A DNA stretch of 64,000 nt from Cornus controversa (GCA_026545225.1 CM048845.1:91762533-91826532); one strand, 5' to 3'; counted from the stretch's first letter, positions 33,654 through 46,536 are shown. Program-made: numbers and translations. The notes: generated from the letters alone by a model not told the origin.

Positions 33654-34022
33654 TGATGAAGCAGAAATCGTCGCACGATCCGGTCAAATGTCAACCTATA
33701 AAAAAAGACAAGAGAAGGGTAATCGAAGGGGCACCGGTGCGGTACCGGTCGATTACTCTCCGACAATCAAGTCAGATATCGGAAAGGCTTTTTAAAGTTG
33801 TATGATAACTCAGAGGGTATTAATTGTGTACCTTGGTATATGGACTATCTCTATATTTATAATGGTCAAATTGGACTGTGTCCTAATAGAAGACTGACTC
33901 TTCAGTTTCCTAAATTCATTTGGAGATAGAAAAGTTATGGTTAAAGTAGACTTATTATCCACGTCACCTTGAACTCAACCTCCACGTTGTACGTTTTACA
34001 ATTGGAGTCAAATACTCTATCA
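33654..34022 (-). repeat. 3' LTR (369 bp) of the minus-strand derivative
   Basis: On the minus strand it begins TGATAGAGTATTTGACTCC and ends TGCTTCATCA. It aligns with 3778-4142 in reverse complement and with 37045-37304 in the same orientation. Confidence 0.85.
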
Positions 34023-34429
34023 GATGCCCCTGTTCATGAGCGTCGCTCGTCGGGCCTCAGGAACACTTTGGTTGGCCCATCGGGTTGTAGAAACGAACTC
34101 CCATTTTAAGAAATTTTGCTAACCTTTCATTTTGGACCACGGATTTTGAACCTGAACCTGTTAAACTCCTAAACTAGCCAGCTTGGGCTGGCCTTTCGGG
34201 ATCGGCTGGGGCCAAGCCTAGTGGGCGAACTTGACTGGCTTTTAGGGGTTGGCCTTGGCCGGCCTACTTTTTGTGAGACTTCTCTCTCTCTCTAAGGTGT
34301 CCTCTGGTTCCTTAAGAAAAAACATTTATGATATAATCCTGCAAAAGAACTTACGTAATGGACTCACCTTGTTATTGGGTAAAATTCCCTTCGGCGGGCT
34401 GTGCTCTATAAGGTGATTCGTGTGTGAGT

Positions 34430-35800
34430 GCATCTCAATTATAATTACCACACTTCACAATAGAACGAATTCCTTGCAGAATAGGGCTATCGAAAGGGGT
34501 GTCGAACCTCAGGGACTATGGTCTGACTGAGTTGAATTATTAGGATTAATTCTAATTAAATTTAAAAGAAAATAATTCTGATTTTTATAATTAAATTAAC
34601 TAATGAAGTAATTAAACAAAAGCAAGAAAAACTAAGGAGTTTAGAGAATATAAGATAAGTTTAGGGTAATTGATTTCACCACTAACTTCACAATCAATGG
34701 CCAATTGAACCAACTATGGGGAATCATATCATGCATAAGTGATGTCGGTGGCTACAAGCTCACCTCCATCCGTCAAAAAGATAACATATGATTAAGGCTA
34801 AGTCATGGACTATCTTCGATTGGCATGGGCCATCTGCCTAACTACTCTAATCTAGGGTTCAGTATGATTCATCTTCTCTAGGCATAATCCATCAAAGCTT
34901 TTAATGATATATTCAATGAAAACTATTGTGTAATAATCACTCTCATGATCACAGAAAATAAGAGGGATGAGTTCAATAACAATAATCAAGTATCTAAGAC
35001 AAGATGGAAAATCATTGAAACTGAATTTATAAGACTTTTATTGCTCAATTCTATAAGAAGAATCATCTAAATCACATAATCTATGAATGAATACAAAAAT
35101 CCCCAATAATTAGAACAATCAAACTAGTGATGTTTGGTTAGGGCTACATCAAAACCCTGGTGGCTGAACTAGCCGCTCATGATACGCCTTGTTCTCTAAT
35201 AATTCTCCACTCCGAAAGCTATTCAAAGCTGCTGCTAAGCCTCCCCAATACAGCCCCAATTCGTCACTATTAATAGCCAAGAGAATATGAAGAGTCCCCA
35301 CCTAATTAGGAGACAATTAGGGTTTCCTGCAGCCCTAATCAGGTGCCCAAATTTTGACCCAGTAGAAGTCCGATTCATAAAATTTATGTGAAATACAAAA
35401 GTGTCCAGAATCAAATTTCGTTCAACTTATTTAAGAATTGAGTCAATTTGACTCTCAAAAATAAGAGTTACAGGCCATTTTCCAAAACGGGATTAAAAGT
35501 GTATCACGCGCAGAATTGGATTTCAGCCTGAAATACCCTTCAGCAATTATAATTCTCTTGGACCTCTTCCTTGGGCTGATTTGAGTTAAAATATGGAGTT
35601 GAATGGATTCCTTTGATGTAGGATTCATCTAACCCTCTTGAATGTCATCTTTAAAAGCCTAAAATCATGGTTTTAACTGAAATAATCATTAAGGCCCTGA
35701 AAATACAGAAAACGCTAAAACGAAGTAAAATAACAAAATAATCTATCACTAAGAGAATAAAATACATAAGTTAAAAGGGTAGAATGCGTAACATTCAACG
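34430..35800. mobile_element. Unclassified insertion within the gypsy derivative
   Basis: About 1.35 kb of AT-rich DNA with no similarity to the rest of the family, lying between the 3'-terminal GC-rich stretch and the tandem array. The left part has GTGTCGAACCTCAGGGACT, a phrase I associate with dispersed LTR-retrotransposon repeats in dicots. No ORF was found. Borders are approximate and no target duplication was identified; a solo LTR of another family is the likeliest explanation. Confidence 0.4.
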
Positions 35801-35865
35801 CCGATCATAAAGTCGACTGACCATATTCTCGAAATTTACTTATTCCGTCATTTTCATTAAAGATC

Positions 35866-37040
35866 CCCTTTAGAGGTGTTCCTCTGTGGGGTTCCTTGAC
35901 AATGCTTTCAGGATTAATTCACTGCACATTTTTTATTAAAGGCCCTTTTTAGAGGTGTGCCCCCGTAGGGCTGTGCCCCTATAGGACTGTTTGACAATGT
36001 TCTCAGAATTAATTCATTCTACCTTTTTCATTAAAGGCCCTCTGTTAGAGGTGTGTCCCTATAGGGTTGTGCCCCCATAGGGCCGTTTGACAACGTTCTC
36101 AGAATTAATTCATCTCTCCTTTTTCATTAAAGGCCCTCTGTTAGAGGTGTATCCTCATAGGGTTGTGCCCCCATAAGGCTGTTTGACAACATTTTTAAAA
36201 TTAATTCATCCCGCCTTTTTCATTAAAGGCCCTCTGTTAGAGGTGCGTCCCCGTAAGGTTGTGCCCTTGTAGGGTTGTTTAACAATATTCTCAAAATTAA
36301 TTCATCCCACCTTTTTCATTAAAGGCCCTCTGTTAGAGGTGCGTCCCCGTAGTACTGTGCTCCATAGGGCTGTTTCATAACGTTCTCAAAAATAATTCAT
36401 CCCGTCTTTTTCATTAAAGGCCCTCTGTTAGAGGTGTGTCCCCATAGGGCTGTTTGACAACGTTTTTGAGATTAATTTATCCCGCCTTTTTCATTAAAGG
36501 CCCTCTGTTAGAGGTGCGTCCCCGTAGGACTATTTGACAATGTTCTCGAAATTAATTCATCTATCTTTTTTCATTAAAAGCCCTCTATTAGAGGTGTATC
36601 CCTGTAGGGCTGTGCCCTCGTAGGGCTATTTGACAATATTCTCGAAATTAATTCATCTGGCCTTTTTCATTAAAAGCCCTCTGTTGGAGGTGTGTCCTTG
36701 TAGGACTATGCCACCGTAGGACTGTTTGACAACATTCTCAAAATTAATTCATCCCGCCTTTTTCATTAAAGGTCCTCTGTTAGAGGTGTGTCCCCGTAGG
36801 GCTGTGCACCCATAGGGATATTTGACAATGTTTTCGAAAATAATTCATCCTGCCTTTTTCATTAAAGGCCTTTGTTAGAGGTGTGTCCATGTAGGACTAT
36901 GCCACCATAGGTGGCTTTTTGACAATATTCTCAGAATTAATTCATCCCACCTTTTTTATTAAAGACCCTCTGTTAGAAGTGTGTCCCTATAGGGCTGTGC
37001 CCCCGTAGGGATATTTGTCAATGTTCTCAGAATTAATTCA
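35866..37040 (-). repeat. ~80-95-bp tandem array, about 13 units
   Basis: Reverse-complement relative of the array at 1496-2390. Each unit reads on the plus strand as TTTTTCATTAAAGGCCCTC, TGTTAGAGGTGTGTCCCCG, TAGGGCTGTGCCCCCATAGG, TGTTTGACAACGTTCTCA and AATTAATTCATCCCGCC. Most units are longer than in the first array because the GTGCCCCCATAGGG phrase is repeated. It abuts the truncated 5' LTR. Confidence 0.9.
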
Positions 37041-37044
37041 TCCC

Positions 37045-37304
37045 GACGATCAAGTCAGATATCGGAAAGACTTTTTAAAGCTGTATGAGAACTCAGAGGG
37101 TATTAATTGCGTACCTTGTATATGGACTGTCTCTGTATTTATAATGGTCAAATGGAATAGTGTCTTAGTAGGAGACTGGCTCTTCAGTTCCCTAAACTTA
37201 TTTGGAGATAAAGAAGTCATTGTCAAAGTAGACTTCTTATCCACGTCACCTTGAACTCAAACTCCACGTTGTACATTTCACAATTAGAGTCAAATACTCT
37301 ATCA
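37045..37304 (-). repeat. Truncated 5' LTR
   Basis: First 260 bp of the LTR on the minus strand (start TGATAGAGTATTTGACTC at 37304). The last roughly 110 bp, present at 33654-33763, are missing. The junction with the tandem array is at 37041-37045. Confidence 0.8.
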
Positions 37305-37579
37305 AATATACTGTGTGAAAAAATGTATTTTTTATTTTAGTCATTTTTTAATTTGTCATTAATATATTGTATGAAAAATGTATTTTTTTACAATGCAAAA
37401 GTTTAAACTGGGTATAATAAGTTTATTATAAAAAGTAAAGTTTTAATAGTAAGTTAATCATTTTAGAAAATGGCTAAATTTTGTGGTAATTATAACTATG
37501 TGTATTTATTTTTCATTTTTATGATAAATTGATACCAATAATAAAATTAAGGTAAAGACACTTTCATAAGAAGGGACAA

Positions 37580-37936
37580 TGTAGATGCAAAAAATCTACT
37601 ACTGAAAGAAAATAGATTAACGCATACTACACTCAAATGAAATGATTTCAGAAATAATATCTCTGACTTTCTTCCTTTGCCATTTATTTTATATTACATT
37701 TGATTACCGACATTTAGCCTATTTTTATTCTGTGATTATTGGAGAGCACGATTTTCTCCTTGTTTATAGTGATCCTTTAGCGTGAGTCATGTCATGCCTG
37801 TTATAGGGACTTGATTGCTGACTTCACAAGTTGATGGGTCACGTGGACCCGTTCCAGTGACGTGGATGCCAGGTGTTTGGCTTGCTGGAATTTTCACGTG
37901 TCGCCTTCCTATTAGTGGGAATTTTTTCCCTCCACA
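37580..37936 (-). repeat. 3' LTR (357 bp)
   Basis: On the plus strand it starts TGTAGATGCAAAAAATCTAC and ends TTTTTTCCCTCCACA. It matches 46555-46902 throughout, with several small indels. Confidence 0.9.
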
Positions 37937-38221
37937 CTTTGCCCCAAATTTTTTTTTCAACTTCCAGTTACAGAAGTCGAAAGAAAATTTTTTTTTATGG
38001 ATGATGATTTAGTTAGCATAATTTATGACTTTTGGGTTTCGTGTCCTGGTGGTTGCCGAAATGTCAGGTTGTCTTAAATGCTCAAACTTTTCTTTTTTTT
38101 GGTCATGTTTCTTGCCCTGTGGTGTTATTTTATTCTGGCAATCCTAGTTCACCTATGGTTTCCATCCTTCTTTGATTCTCAAGGTTGGTGTCCCTTCTTC
38201 ATTATTTATTCACTTCTAAGC

Positions 38222-40280
38222 ATGAGTAAAGCGAGGAGAGTGGAGATCATTGACGACTTTGGAGCCATATAGGTTTATCAGTCTGTTGACAATTTTTTGA
38301 ATGAGAATGAGGATGATTCTACCCCGTCTGAGGGTCCTTCGATTCTAGTGGTTTCAAGAGGAGGAGTGTCCTCTGAACCTGGCTCTGAGGATGCGGACCC
38401 TGCTGATTCGGTTATGGTTCCGACAAACTTGGGGAAGCTTATATTAGATTTCGATATCCCCACCGATCCTAAGGAATTACTCTTCGAGTTTGAAATTCTG
38501 AACTGGGGAGGGATTGGGCTAAAATGATATGCTCTTTTCGGCAAAACATTTTCCAACATTTTATTTTCCCCTTCATCCTTTCTACCATATGGTCCTTTGT
38601 CAAATAAACCTAGCTCCTCTTCAAGTGAACCCTAATTTCTTCAGGGTTATCTCTAGTGTTCTCGTCCTCAACCACACCCGAGGGCTTGAGTTAGGATTTG
38701 ATGATCTTCTTATCTGTTATCATGTTTGTCCTATGAAGAATGAGAAAAAATATTTTCATTTCTATCCCCAACTGAGTAGATCACTGTGCTCCGATCATCC
38801 AACCTCGGATAAGGGCTGGAAAGAACAGCTCGTGGTCGTTAGAGGGAAATGAAAAGTTCCCTCTTCTGATAAGTATCTGATCCCTCAAAAGTTCGGTGGA
38901 TTAGGTATTCCCTTATTCGATTCTCTTATTGACCTTCATTACAATTGTGATATTTGTGAAGTTCTTATTTTTAAATATATCCACTCTTATCTTGGTGCAG
39001 TTAGGGATTTGTTTCCCCACTCGGAAGTCAAGGCTCACCCAGACCTTGAAAGATAAGGTGTGGAACAATCTTCCCACTTCTCCCTTTCTACTTGACTTTC
39101 AAACACTGAGAGCTATTTTTGAGAAAGCTTCAAAAGTGAAGATGAGCTTGCCGAAGACTACACACCCAAAGGGCAAGAGACAAACTGAGCTCAGTGGTCC
39201 TCTGACAGAGTAAAAAAAAGAGGATGCTATTTCTCTACGAAAGAAATTTGCTCAAGATGAGGCTACAAAAAAAAATAGTCGTCTGAAGTCATTCAGACAG
39301 AGGTGGTTGATCCTCCACCTAAGTTTCTGAGGACGTCCACCAGTCTTGGGATAGAAGGTGAAGCCAGGGTTGTCTCTATTGTCCCTTCTGGTGGGAGAGT
39401 TGATGCCCCGAGTTCCTCTAAGGTTGTGTCTTGGACTCATCGAACGGTGAAAACTAATGGCATGCTACTTTCTGTTGAAGACTCCATTCTGGAGTTTTGG
39501 AGGACAAAGAGGCTATGAAAGCCTTTCTAAAGGAGATGTGGCCTCCTAAAGATGACAAAACGATAAATGAGGTGTCCATTGGGGCCTTACTGGATTCGTG
39601 TCCCTTTTGGCTTTGAGGGTAATTAGTTTTTTATTCTTTCTGTATTCTTATTTGATAAGTAAGAACTAAAATTTTCTTGTGTACTTGTAGAACATGTTCG
39701 GAGTAATGACTATGTGTCGCTTGGTCAAACAGGCGGTGCTCAAGGTAAAGAAAGTTGATGCTCAGAAGAAAAAAATTGAGGTGGATTTTCAAACTGCCAT
39801 GTAAGAGGCAGTAAATGAAATATCAAAGTTAAAGACCCTTGCAGGTGGAGACTGATTAGTATCGAGCTCAACTTGAGGAGCTCAGGAAAGAGAAGGAGGA
39901 GGCCAAGCTATAACGAGCCTTGGCTGAATCTAAAGTCGTCGAGTCTTAGCTGAACGGAAACACCATTCAGGAAAGGGTTCTGAGGCTCAAGTCAGAAGCT
40001 AAGGCCATGTTTGGTAGGCTATCTCGGATGATCCAGATCAGAAATGCTTAGGCCTATTGAACTAGTTTCGATGATGTAACTGCTCCTGCTGATGAGCGAT
40101 TTTATCCTTGAGGGCCTGGTGAATATAACCAAGAGATAGGCATAGAGGATCCTTCTTACAGGATCCAGAAGCGAGTGCTGATGAGAAAGAGATTTTAGAT
40201 CTTCTGGATACTGCCGAAGCCTCTGGCCCAATTACCATAGAGTTTATTAGTACGTCGATCACCCTTTTCTGATTTGGCAC
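38222..40280 (+). pseudogene. Antisense gene inside the retrotransposon (Transposase_28-like)
   Basis: Transcribed opposite to gag-pol. Start MSKARRVEIIDDFGAI at 38222; one TAG (38270-38272) interrupts a frame that continues NFLNENEDDSTPSEGP to 38527, then a +1 shift leads to FYFPLHPFYHMVLCQINLAP, LQVNPNFFRVISSVLVLNHT, LELGFDDLLICYHV and SDKGWKEQLVVVRG (stop near 38850). Further downstream GFGGLGIPLF-like codons, an intron-like acceptor (TCTTATCTTGGTGCAG near 39000), an exon with KVWNNLPTSPFLLDFQTLRA, a second intron-like interval (about 39617-39690) and charged sequence VKKVDAQKKKIEVDFQTAM follow. Homologous to 54937-55545. Pfam-like identity with 'putative gypsy type transposon' proteins is from memory. 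Now a pseudogene in this copy. Confidence 0.6.
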
Positions 40281-40489
40281 AACGTGAAGTTGTTCCTTGA
40301 TCTTTCCTTCCTTTGTATTTTCTTTTGTAACTGGACTCCCTCTCTTTACGAGAGTCTTTTGTAATCAGAAGAAAAATTATATTTTAATGAAACATAATTC
40401 CTATGTATCTTTAAACTTACGTATTCAAGCTTTTCATTTATTTTTTATGTTGATTTCTTTAACTTTGGATATGAATTAGCCAACTTTAT

Positions 40490-41030
40490 TCATTTATCGT
40501 GCTCAGCTAACATGCCTTGGCCAATTTTATTTATTTATGGGGCTCAGTTGGTCATGATGAGGCTAATTCTTTTCTGGAGCTCTGCTGGCCATGCTTTAGC
40601 CAATTTTATTTGTTTCAGAGGCTCGACTGGTCATACTGAGGCTGACTTCATTCATTTATGGTGCTCAGCTAGCCATGCCTTAGCCAATTTTACTTTTTTC
40701 TAGGTCGTCTGGTCATACCGAGGCTGGCTTCATTTATTTCTAGCACTCGATTGGCCATGGCTTAACTAATTTTACTTGTTTTGGGGCTAGGTTAGTCATG
40801 CCGAGGATGACTTCATTCATTTTTGGCACTCGGCTAGCCATGCCTTAGCCAATTTTACTTATTTTTGGGGCTCGATAGGTTATGTCGAGGTTGACTTCAT
40901 TCATTTATAGGGCTCGGCTGGCCATGCCTTAGCCAATTTTACTTATTTTTAAGGCTCAGCTGGTCATGCCGAGACTGACTTCATTCATTTCTGGCGCTCG
41001 GCTGACTATGTCTTAGCCAATTTTTTAAAC
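40490..41030. repeat. ~106-bp tandem array (two 53-bp half units)
   Basis: About five repeats built from GGCTCGGCTGGCCATGCC, TTAGCCAATTTTACTTATTT and the half unit GGTCATGCCGAGGCTGACTT, CATTCATTTATGG. It lies between the end of pol (about 41280) and the antisense gene, the same relative position as the unrelated 79-bp array in the first element. Units diverge by about 10-20 percent by eye. Confidence 0.8.
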
Positions 41031-41279
41031 ATAAAAAAGGTAAGACATTGGAATTGTGTAGTGGATTTTCCTTCATTGCACAATCCAACTACCATTGCAA
41101 ATTGTGGGTGTGGTTTGTTATATTAGTATCGATGGTATGCCCACTAATTCGATGTGGGACCAAATTTGCATGGGATGATTTCAACCGGCTTTATTGATTT
41201 GGAAGAAAACAAATTATAGGAGTTTAATTGTAGTACATTTTCAAATGTATTGTATTCCACGATTTTTGGATTAGTGCCC

Positions 41280-42300
41280 TATTTCCATGTACCCTCCGTA
41301 ATTTGTAATCTCTTCTTCTAATTACTTTAACTACTTTGTATGATCCTTCCCAATTTGCTCCTAATTTGCCAGTTTTTGGTTCCCTGGTGTTGTTGGTCAT
41401 TTTTCATAAGACCCAATATTTTTATTCGAAGATCCGAGGTCTGAATTTTTATTGTAGTTGCAGCGAAGAGCCTGCTGGTATGTAACTAATCTGATCTATA
41501 CAACTTTTTTTCTCTATTCAAGCATATCCAACTCATACTAGATCTGTTGATTGTTTTATTCTTCCTCGAATGCCTCCGTTCTTAGAGTCGGGACATTGAG
41601 CTCGATTGGTACCACGACTTTTGTTTTGTAGACCAAACTGAATGGGCTATTTCCCATCAATCGTCGAGGGGTCGTTCAGTAGGCCTATAGTACATTCGAC
41701 AACTCTTCAAGCCAACAACCCTTTTTGTCTTCTAGCTTTTGCTTGATATTAGCAAAGATGGTTTTGTTCGTGATTTTGGCTTGTCCATTTCCTTGAGGAT
41801 ATGACCTTGAGGAGAGCTTCTGATTTATACCGTATTTTATGAAGTATTTTTAGACGGACTGGTTATCCAGATTTTTCTCATTGTGTATGATTATTAACAT
41901 CAGGATGCCAACGCGACATATGATGTTATTCCAGATTAATTTCTCTACTTGGGAGTGTGTTATAGAGGCGTATGCCTCTGCCTTTACCTATTTGGTGAAG
42001 TAATCCGTGGCCAGAAGGATGTACTTTTTCTTCTGTGCTGTAGTCGGTAGAGGGCTAGCCACGTTCATCCCCTACGTAGTGAAGGGCCATGGGCTGGTCA
42101 TCGGGTGCAAAGTTCCTGGTGGCTGGTGCAGCAAACTTGCATGTCTTGGCATTTATCACAATTTCTGAGTATCCTATCGCATCGCGGGACATAAATGGCC
42201 AGAAGTACCCTAGCATCAGAGCCTTGTGAGTTAGGGATTTTCATTCTAAGTGATTCCCACAAACTCTTTCATGAACTTCCTTCAATAATTATCTGGCTTC
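41280..42300 (-). pseudogene. Integrase pseudogene
   Basis: Minus-strand degenerate integrase. HHCC zinc-finger start EVHERVCGNH near 42245-42280, then LMLGYFWPFMSRDA and a Cys pair. The catalytic-core piece DYFTK and AEAYASI lies near 41965-42003, and the C-terminal GKLGANWEGSYKVVK near 41330-41385. Stops and frameshifts occur between blocks. The order confirms the Ty3/gypsy arrangement (RNase H before integrase). Confidence 0.75.
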
Positions 42301-42987
42301 TAATGATGTCAGACATCGGAGCAATGGGCCCGAGTACGATCGCCTATAAAGGCGACAGTTGATGATGGAGTATTTTGCTAACCTCATTTTAAGCTTTTTG
42401 GCTTCTTCTTTCTACTCCGGGAGGACCCCATTTTTCAAATATGCCTTGAGCAAATCCATCCAGCTTGGCTCTCGTGGGATTACGAGTACCTGATGAGGTT
42501 TTCCTATGCTCGACTCGTTCAGCTCTTCTATGGTGGATATCTTGGTTAGCGACTCATCTGCATAGGAAGCCGAACAGGCCAATCAATTTACTTCTTCATT
42601 CTGTTCTCAAGGAACGTGGTTGAGTTCTACTTTGTCGAACCCTTTTACCCCTTCAATCACTGCTTCTTGGTAAGCATTCATTTTGTCCTCCTTTGTTTGA
42701 TACTCTCCGTTAACCTGGTTCACAATTAACTGAGAATCACTGAAGATTGACAAATTTTTTACCTATAAGGATTTTGCCAACTGTAAGCCTACGAGGACTG
42801 CCTCGTATTCGGTTACGTTATTTAAGGCTTCAAAGTTTAACCTCATAGCGTGATGTAGTGTCGTTTTGTCTGGGGTTTTGACTTCAATTCCAGCCCCGGA
42901 CCCTGTTTGACTTTCAGACCCGTCTACATAAATTTCCTATGTTTTAGCATCATAGATTTCCTCTTCGTCTTCTGGCTCGCATTCTAG

Positions 42988-44260
42988 TTAGAACTTTACC
43001 AACACTTGACCTTTCCTGGCGGTCCTAGGTTCGAAATGGATGTCATAAGGACTAAGATCCATTGGCCACTTTATCATTCTTCCCGTCATCTCTAGTTTGC
43101 TGAGGATTGCCCTGAGGGGCAAGGTCGTAGGCACAATTATGTTATGGGACTCAAAATAGTGTCTCAGCTTTTTCTTTGCATGTACGAGGGCCAAGATCAG
43201 TTTTCTGCTTTAGAGTATCTACGCTCCACATCAGCCATCGTCTTGCTGGTGTAGTATATCAGGTGTTATTTTTTATCTTCCTCTCTGACCAATACTGCGC
43301 TCGTGGATGTTTTCAACATTGCGAGATATAGGTGTAATAGTTCACCACCTTTTGAGATCGAAAGGATCGGAGGCGCAGTCATGTATTCTTTCAATTTTTT
43401 CAATGCATTTGATTGATCTTTTCCCCACAAGTCCCTTCCTTTATTTCTGATGGCATCGAAAAATAGTTTATATTTGTCCGAGAGTCGAGATATGAATCGA
43501 TTTAACGCTGTTATCTTTCCGGTCAAGACGTGCACTTTCCTATAGGTCCTTGGCTTAGAGCTCTGGATAATGGTTGTTGCTTGCACTGGGCTTACCTCAA
43601 TTCTTGTTCGAGTGACCCTATAACCAAGGAATTACCCAGAGGAAATTCTGAATGAACACTTCATTGGATTCAATTTCATGTAGTGTTTTATGAGGATACC
43701 GAACACCTCCTGCAAGTGCTCTAAATGGTCTTCCTTCTTTTTACTTTTGATCATTATGTCATCGATATAAGCTTCTACCATGTTCCTGATATGATCTTTA
43801 AGATTCTATTGATCATACACTAGTATGTTGCTCCTACATTCTTTAACTTGAAGAGCATTACCTTGTAACAGTAAGTTTCACCTTTGGTGATAAACAACAT
43901 CTTCTCTTCATATCTTGGATTCATTGGGATCTGATTATGGCCCAAACATGCGTCTAAAAAGGTGAGTCGTTCGCACCTAGTTATTACGTCTACCATCTGA
44001 TCGATTTTCGGGAAGGGGGTAGCAATCCTTCGGGCAAGCCCTGTTCAAGTTAGTGAAGTCAATACAGACTCTCCATTTCCCATTCTTTTTCTTTACCACT
44101 ACTATATTCAAAAGCCACTATATGTACTTTACCTCTCTGATGAATACTGCTTGTAACAGTTAGTCTACCTCTTCTGTAATTATCCTATTTTTTTTGGGGC
44201 AAACCTTCTTTGTTTTTGCTTAAACGAGACGTTTGTTAGATCAACGTTCAGACTATAGCT
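42988..44260 (-). pseudogene. Reverse transcriptase / RNase H pseudogene
   Basis: RT blocks appear on the minus strand across several frames: FTNLNRACPKD-type and CYPLPEIDQMVD near 44000-44080, RLTFLDACLGHNQIPMNP near 43915-43970, and LKNVGATY near 43825-43850. The tether/RNase H region at 43266-43586 has LTGKITALNRFISRLSDKYK, GKDQSNALKKLKEYMTAPP and STSAVLVREEDKK; 42988-43194 has MALVHAKKKLRHYFES. The YxDD region (near 43765) is disrupted. Inactive. Confidence 0.8.
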
Positions 44261-44494
44261 TGCCAGTGTTTGGTCTGTCCCGGGCGTGTCAAGATGGTTC
44301 CATGCGAATACATCTGTATTTTCTTTGAGTAAATTGATTAGCTCGTTCTTCTCATATTCTAGTAAGAGAGACCTGATTTGAGTGCTCTGATCTTACCTCA
44401 ATTCTCTGAGCTGAGCTATCTGAAGGGGTTCCACGGTTTGAGTGAACTCTTTGTCTTCCTCTTGTTCGGAGTCGCCATGCTTCTATGATTGCTA

Positions 44495-45154
44495 TTAGGG
44501 ATCAACATCTGTATTGGTCCCCTTATTATTTGGCATGCATTTGATTATTAGCGAGTAACATTCTTTTGCCGCCACATGGTCACTGAGAAGGTCTATCTTA
44601 CCTTTCTCGTTCGACGTTAAACACCTTATCACCTGGTGTAGGGTGGATGGGATTCCATGCATCCTATGGATCCACCCTCTTCCCATAGTGAGGTTATAGG
44701 AAAAATGGGCATCTGCTATCACAAATTGCTTTTTCAAGGTCCTTTGGGCTACTGTCACCGATAATGAGATTACCTCGATCGGGGTGACTCTGTTCCCATC
44801 AAATCCTATGAGCGAACCTTCGGCTTATCTAATTTGATATGTTCTGACTTCTAGCTGCTCGTAGACTTTGAGTGTCATGATGTTGGCGCTTGATCCTATA
44901 TCAATGAGCACTCTTTTAATCTGGCAGTTTGCTACCAAAAGATTAACCACCAATGAGTCCTCGTGCGACAACTGTACTCTCATCAGGTTCGGATCTCCAA
45001 ATGTGATCTGGGTACCAGCTTCTTTGCCTTGAATCGAATTGACCTCTCCCAATTTTTGTAACTTCTTCGGTTGGTGGAGATGGGATCGGCCTGCACTTCG
45101 ATCTTCTTGGGTTGCATACCCATGTATGGTGTTGATAGTTCTGATTGGATTCAA
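44495..45154 (-). pseudogene. Protease region pseudogene
   Basis: 45154-44825 holds VQLSHEDSLVVNLLVANCQI and KRVLIDIGSSANIM, the retropepsin active site with DIG in place of DTG. 44758-44495 continues with TVAQRTLKKQFVIADAHFSY and GRGWIHRMHGIPSTLHQV. The substituted catalytic triad suggests an inactive protease. Confidence 0.75.
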
Positions 45155-45595
45155 GTTATGGTTTTCCCCTCTGCGTTTGACGGTCGAATGCTCGTTCCAT
45201 TCAAGCTGGTCTTTTGCAATATACTTGGCCAGTCCGCCTTTAGCTATGATTATCTATGTCTGCCCCTTTAGATTCCTGCACTTGATGGTGGTATGGCCGT
45301 AATCTCAGTGGAAAACACAATGTTTGTTTTGATCCCTCTACTCAGCTGGGATCTAGATAAAAGGTTATGCTTGGAATATGCCTTTGTCTTTGTTTTCCTG
45401 ATAGAGTATTGCCAGGGAACACTTCAGAGGGGTGTTTCTCTCTTCGTACATGGGTTTCTTCTCTGGCTTTGCTAGAGCTGATAGAGCTCTTCTCTGGTCG
45501 CTCGATTTAGTTAGCCTATCCTTCAATTGAATGATAACGCTTACTAAGGCTAATCTTTGTTGGCGCAATGCTTCATTTTCCTCAAGGCTAAGGTA

Positions 45596-46500
45596 TCACT
45601 GTGCTTTGGCGTTTAAATCTCCTACACTTTTGGGAGTCTTTATAACCAGGGAGGAATGAAGTTTCGAACCCGAGATCATAAATACTTTGAAGGCCTCCGC
45701 CACTGCGACCTGGTCATAGCCATCGATCAAGGACATTTCCAGATTAAATCTAGTCATAAAGGACTTCAGAGTTTCTCCCTTTGCTTGTCTCATGGTGAAG
45801 AGGAACGATATGGTTTTCTTCCGTTTTCGATTGTTGATGTATTGTGCATTGAAGAGTTCACATAGCCTAGTAAAGCTAGGGATTATAACTATTGGCTGCT
45901 GTTTGAACCAAGCCAAAATGGCTCCCGTTAAGCTAGTCAGAAAGACCTTGCACTTAAGGTTCTCGTCCTCGGTATGTAGTGTCATCCTTTGTTGCACGTG
46001 ATATAGATGGTCGATGGGATCAGTTGTTCCATCAAAAGTTGCAAAGCTCGAGAGAATGAATTTCCTTGGATTTGGGGACTTTCGTATCTCCTATGTGAAT
46101 GGTGATTTGACTACCTTGCTGGTCATATGTGTTGCTAGATCTACCGGGGTCTGACTTTTCAAATCTTTGATCTCAACATTGATTTTCTCCAATCGTTAGG
46201 CTATTGCTTCAAATAGGCCATTCGGTCTGCGGTCGTGGTCCTCCAATCGGGCTGACTGTTGCGTTCTCTCATGAGATGAGTCATGCTCCTCAAAGTCTTT
46301 TTGTTCAAGCAAGGGATCTTTAATTTGTTTTCAGGTGAGTCGAGCTAGTTTTTCTTGAAGCAACTCATTACGTTTGTTGGACTTTTCCAGCTGTTCTCAT
46401 AGCTGTTGTAAGATTTGTTTATGCGTTGAGTTCTGCTCCATTACACGTTTATAGATAAGTGATTGTTGACCTATTATGGTTCCGAAACGCAGCTGTACTG
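45596..46500 (-). pseudogene. gag pseudogene
   Basis: Best-preserved frame at 45997-45596: RMTLHTEDENLKCKVFLTSL, AWFKQQPIVIIPSFTRLCEL, FLFTMRQAKGETLKSFMTRF and VIKTPKSVGDL, all gag blocks shared with the elements at 18307-21760 and 54198-59468. The N-terminal part toward 46500 has stops. A CCHC-like remnant lies near 45270. Confidence 0.8.
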
Positions 46501-46536
46501 GTAGAAATTCCTAAGGAATTTAAGAGTACGTCATTT

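Larger units (their letters stand above)
33654..37304 (-). mobile_element. Deleted Ty3/gypsy derivative: LTRs plus tandem array
   Basis: Minus-strand element with perfect 5-bp target duplication AATAT (33649-33653 and 37305-37309). The 3' LTR is complete (33654-34022). The 5' LTR keeps only its first 260 bp (37045-37304) and is joined directly to the tandem array (35866-37040), so everything from the LTR end through gag-pol was deleted. Between array and 3' LTR is an unclassified insertion (about 34430-35800) and a short GC-rich stretch. The LTRs are homologous to that at 3778-4142, so this and the element at 1-4142 are one family in opposite orientation. Confidence 0.85.
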
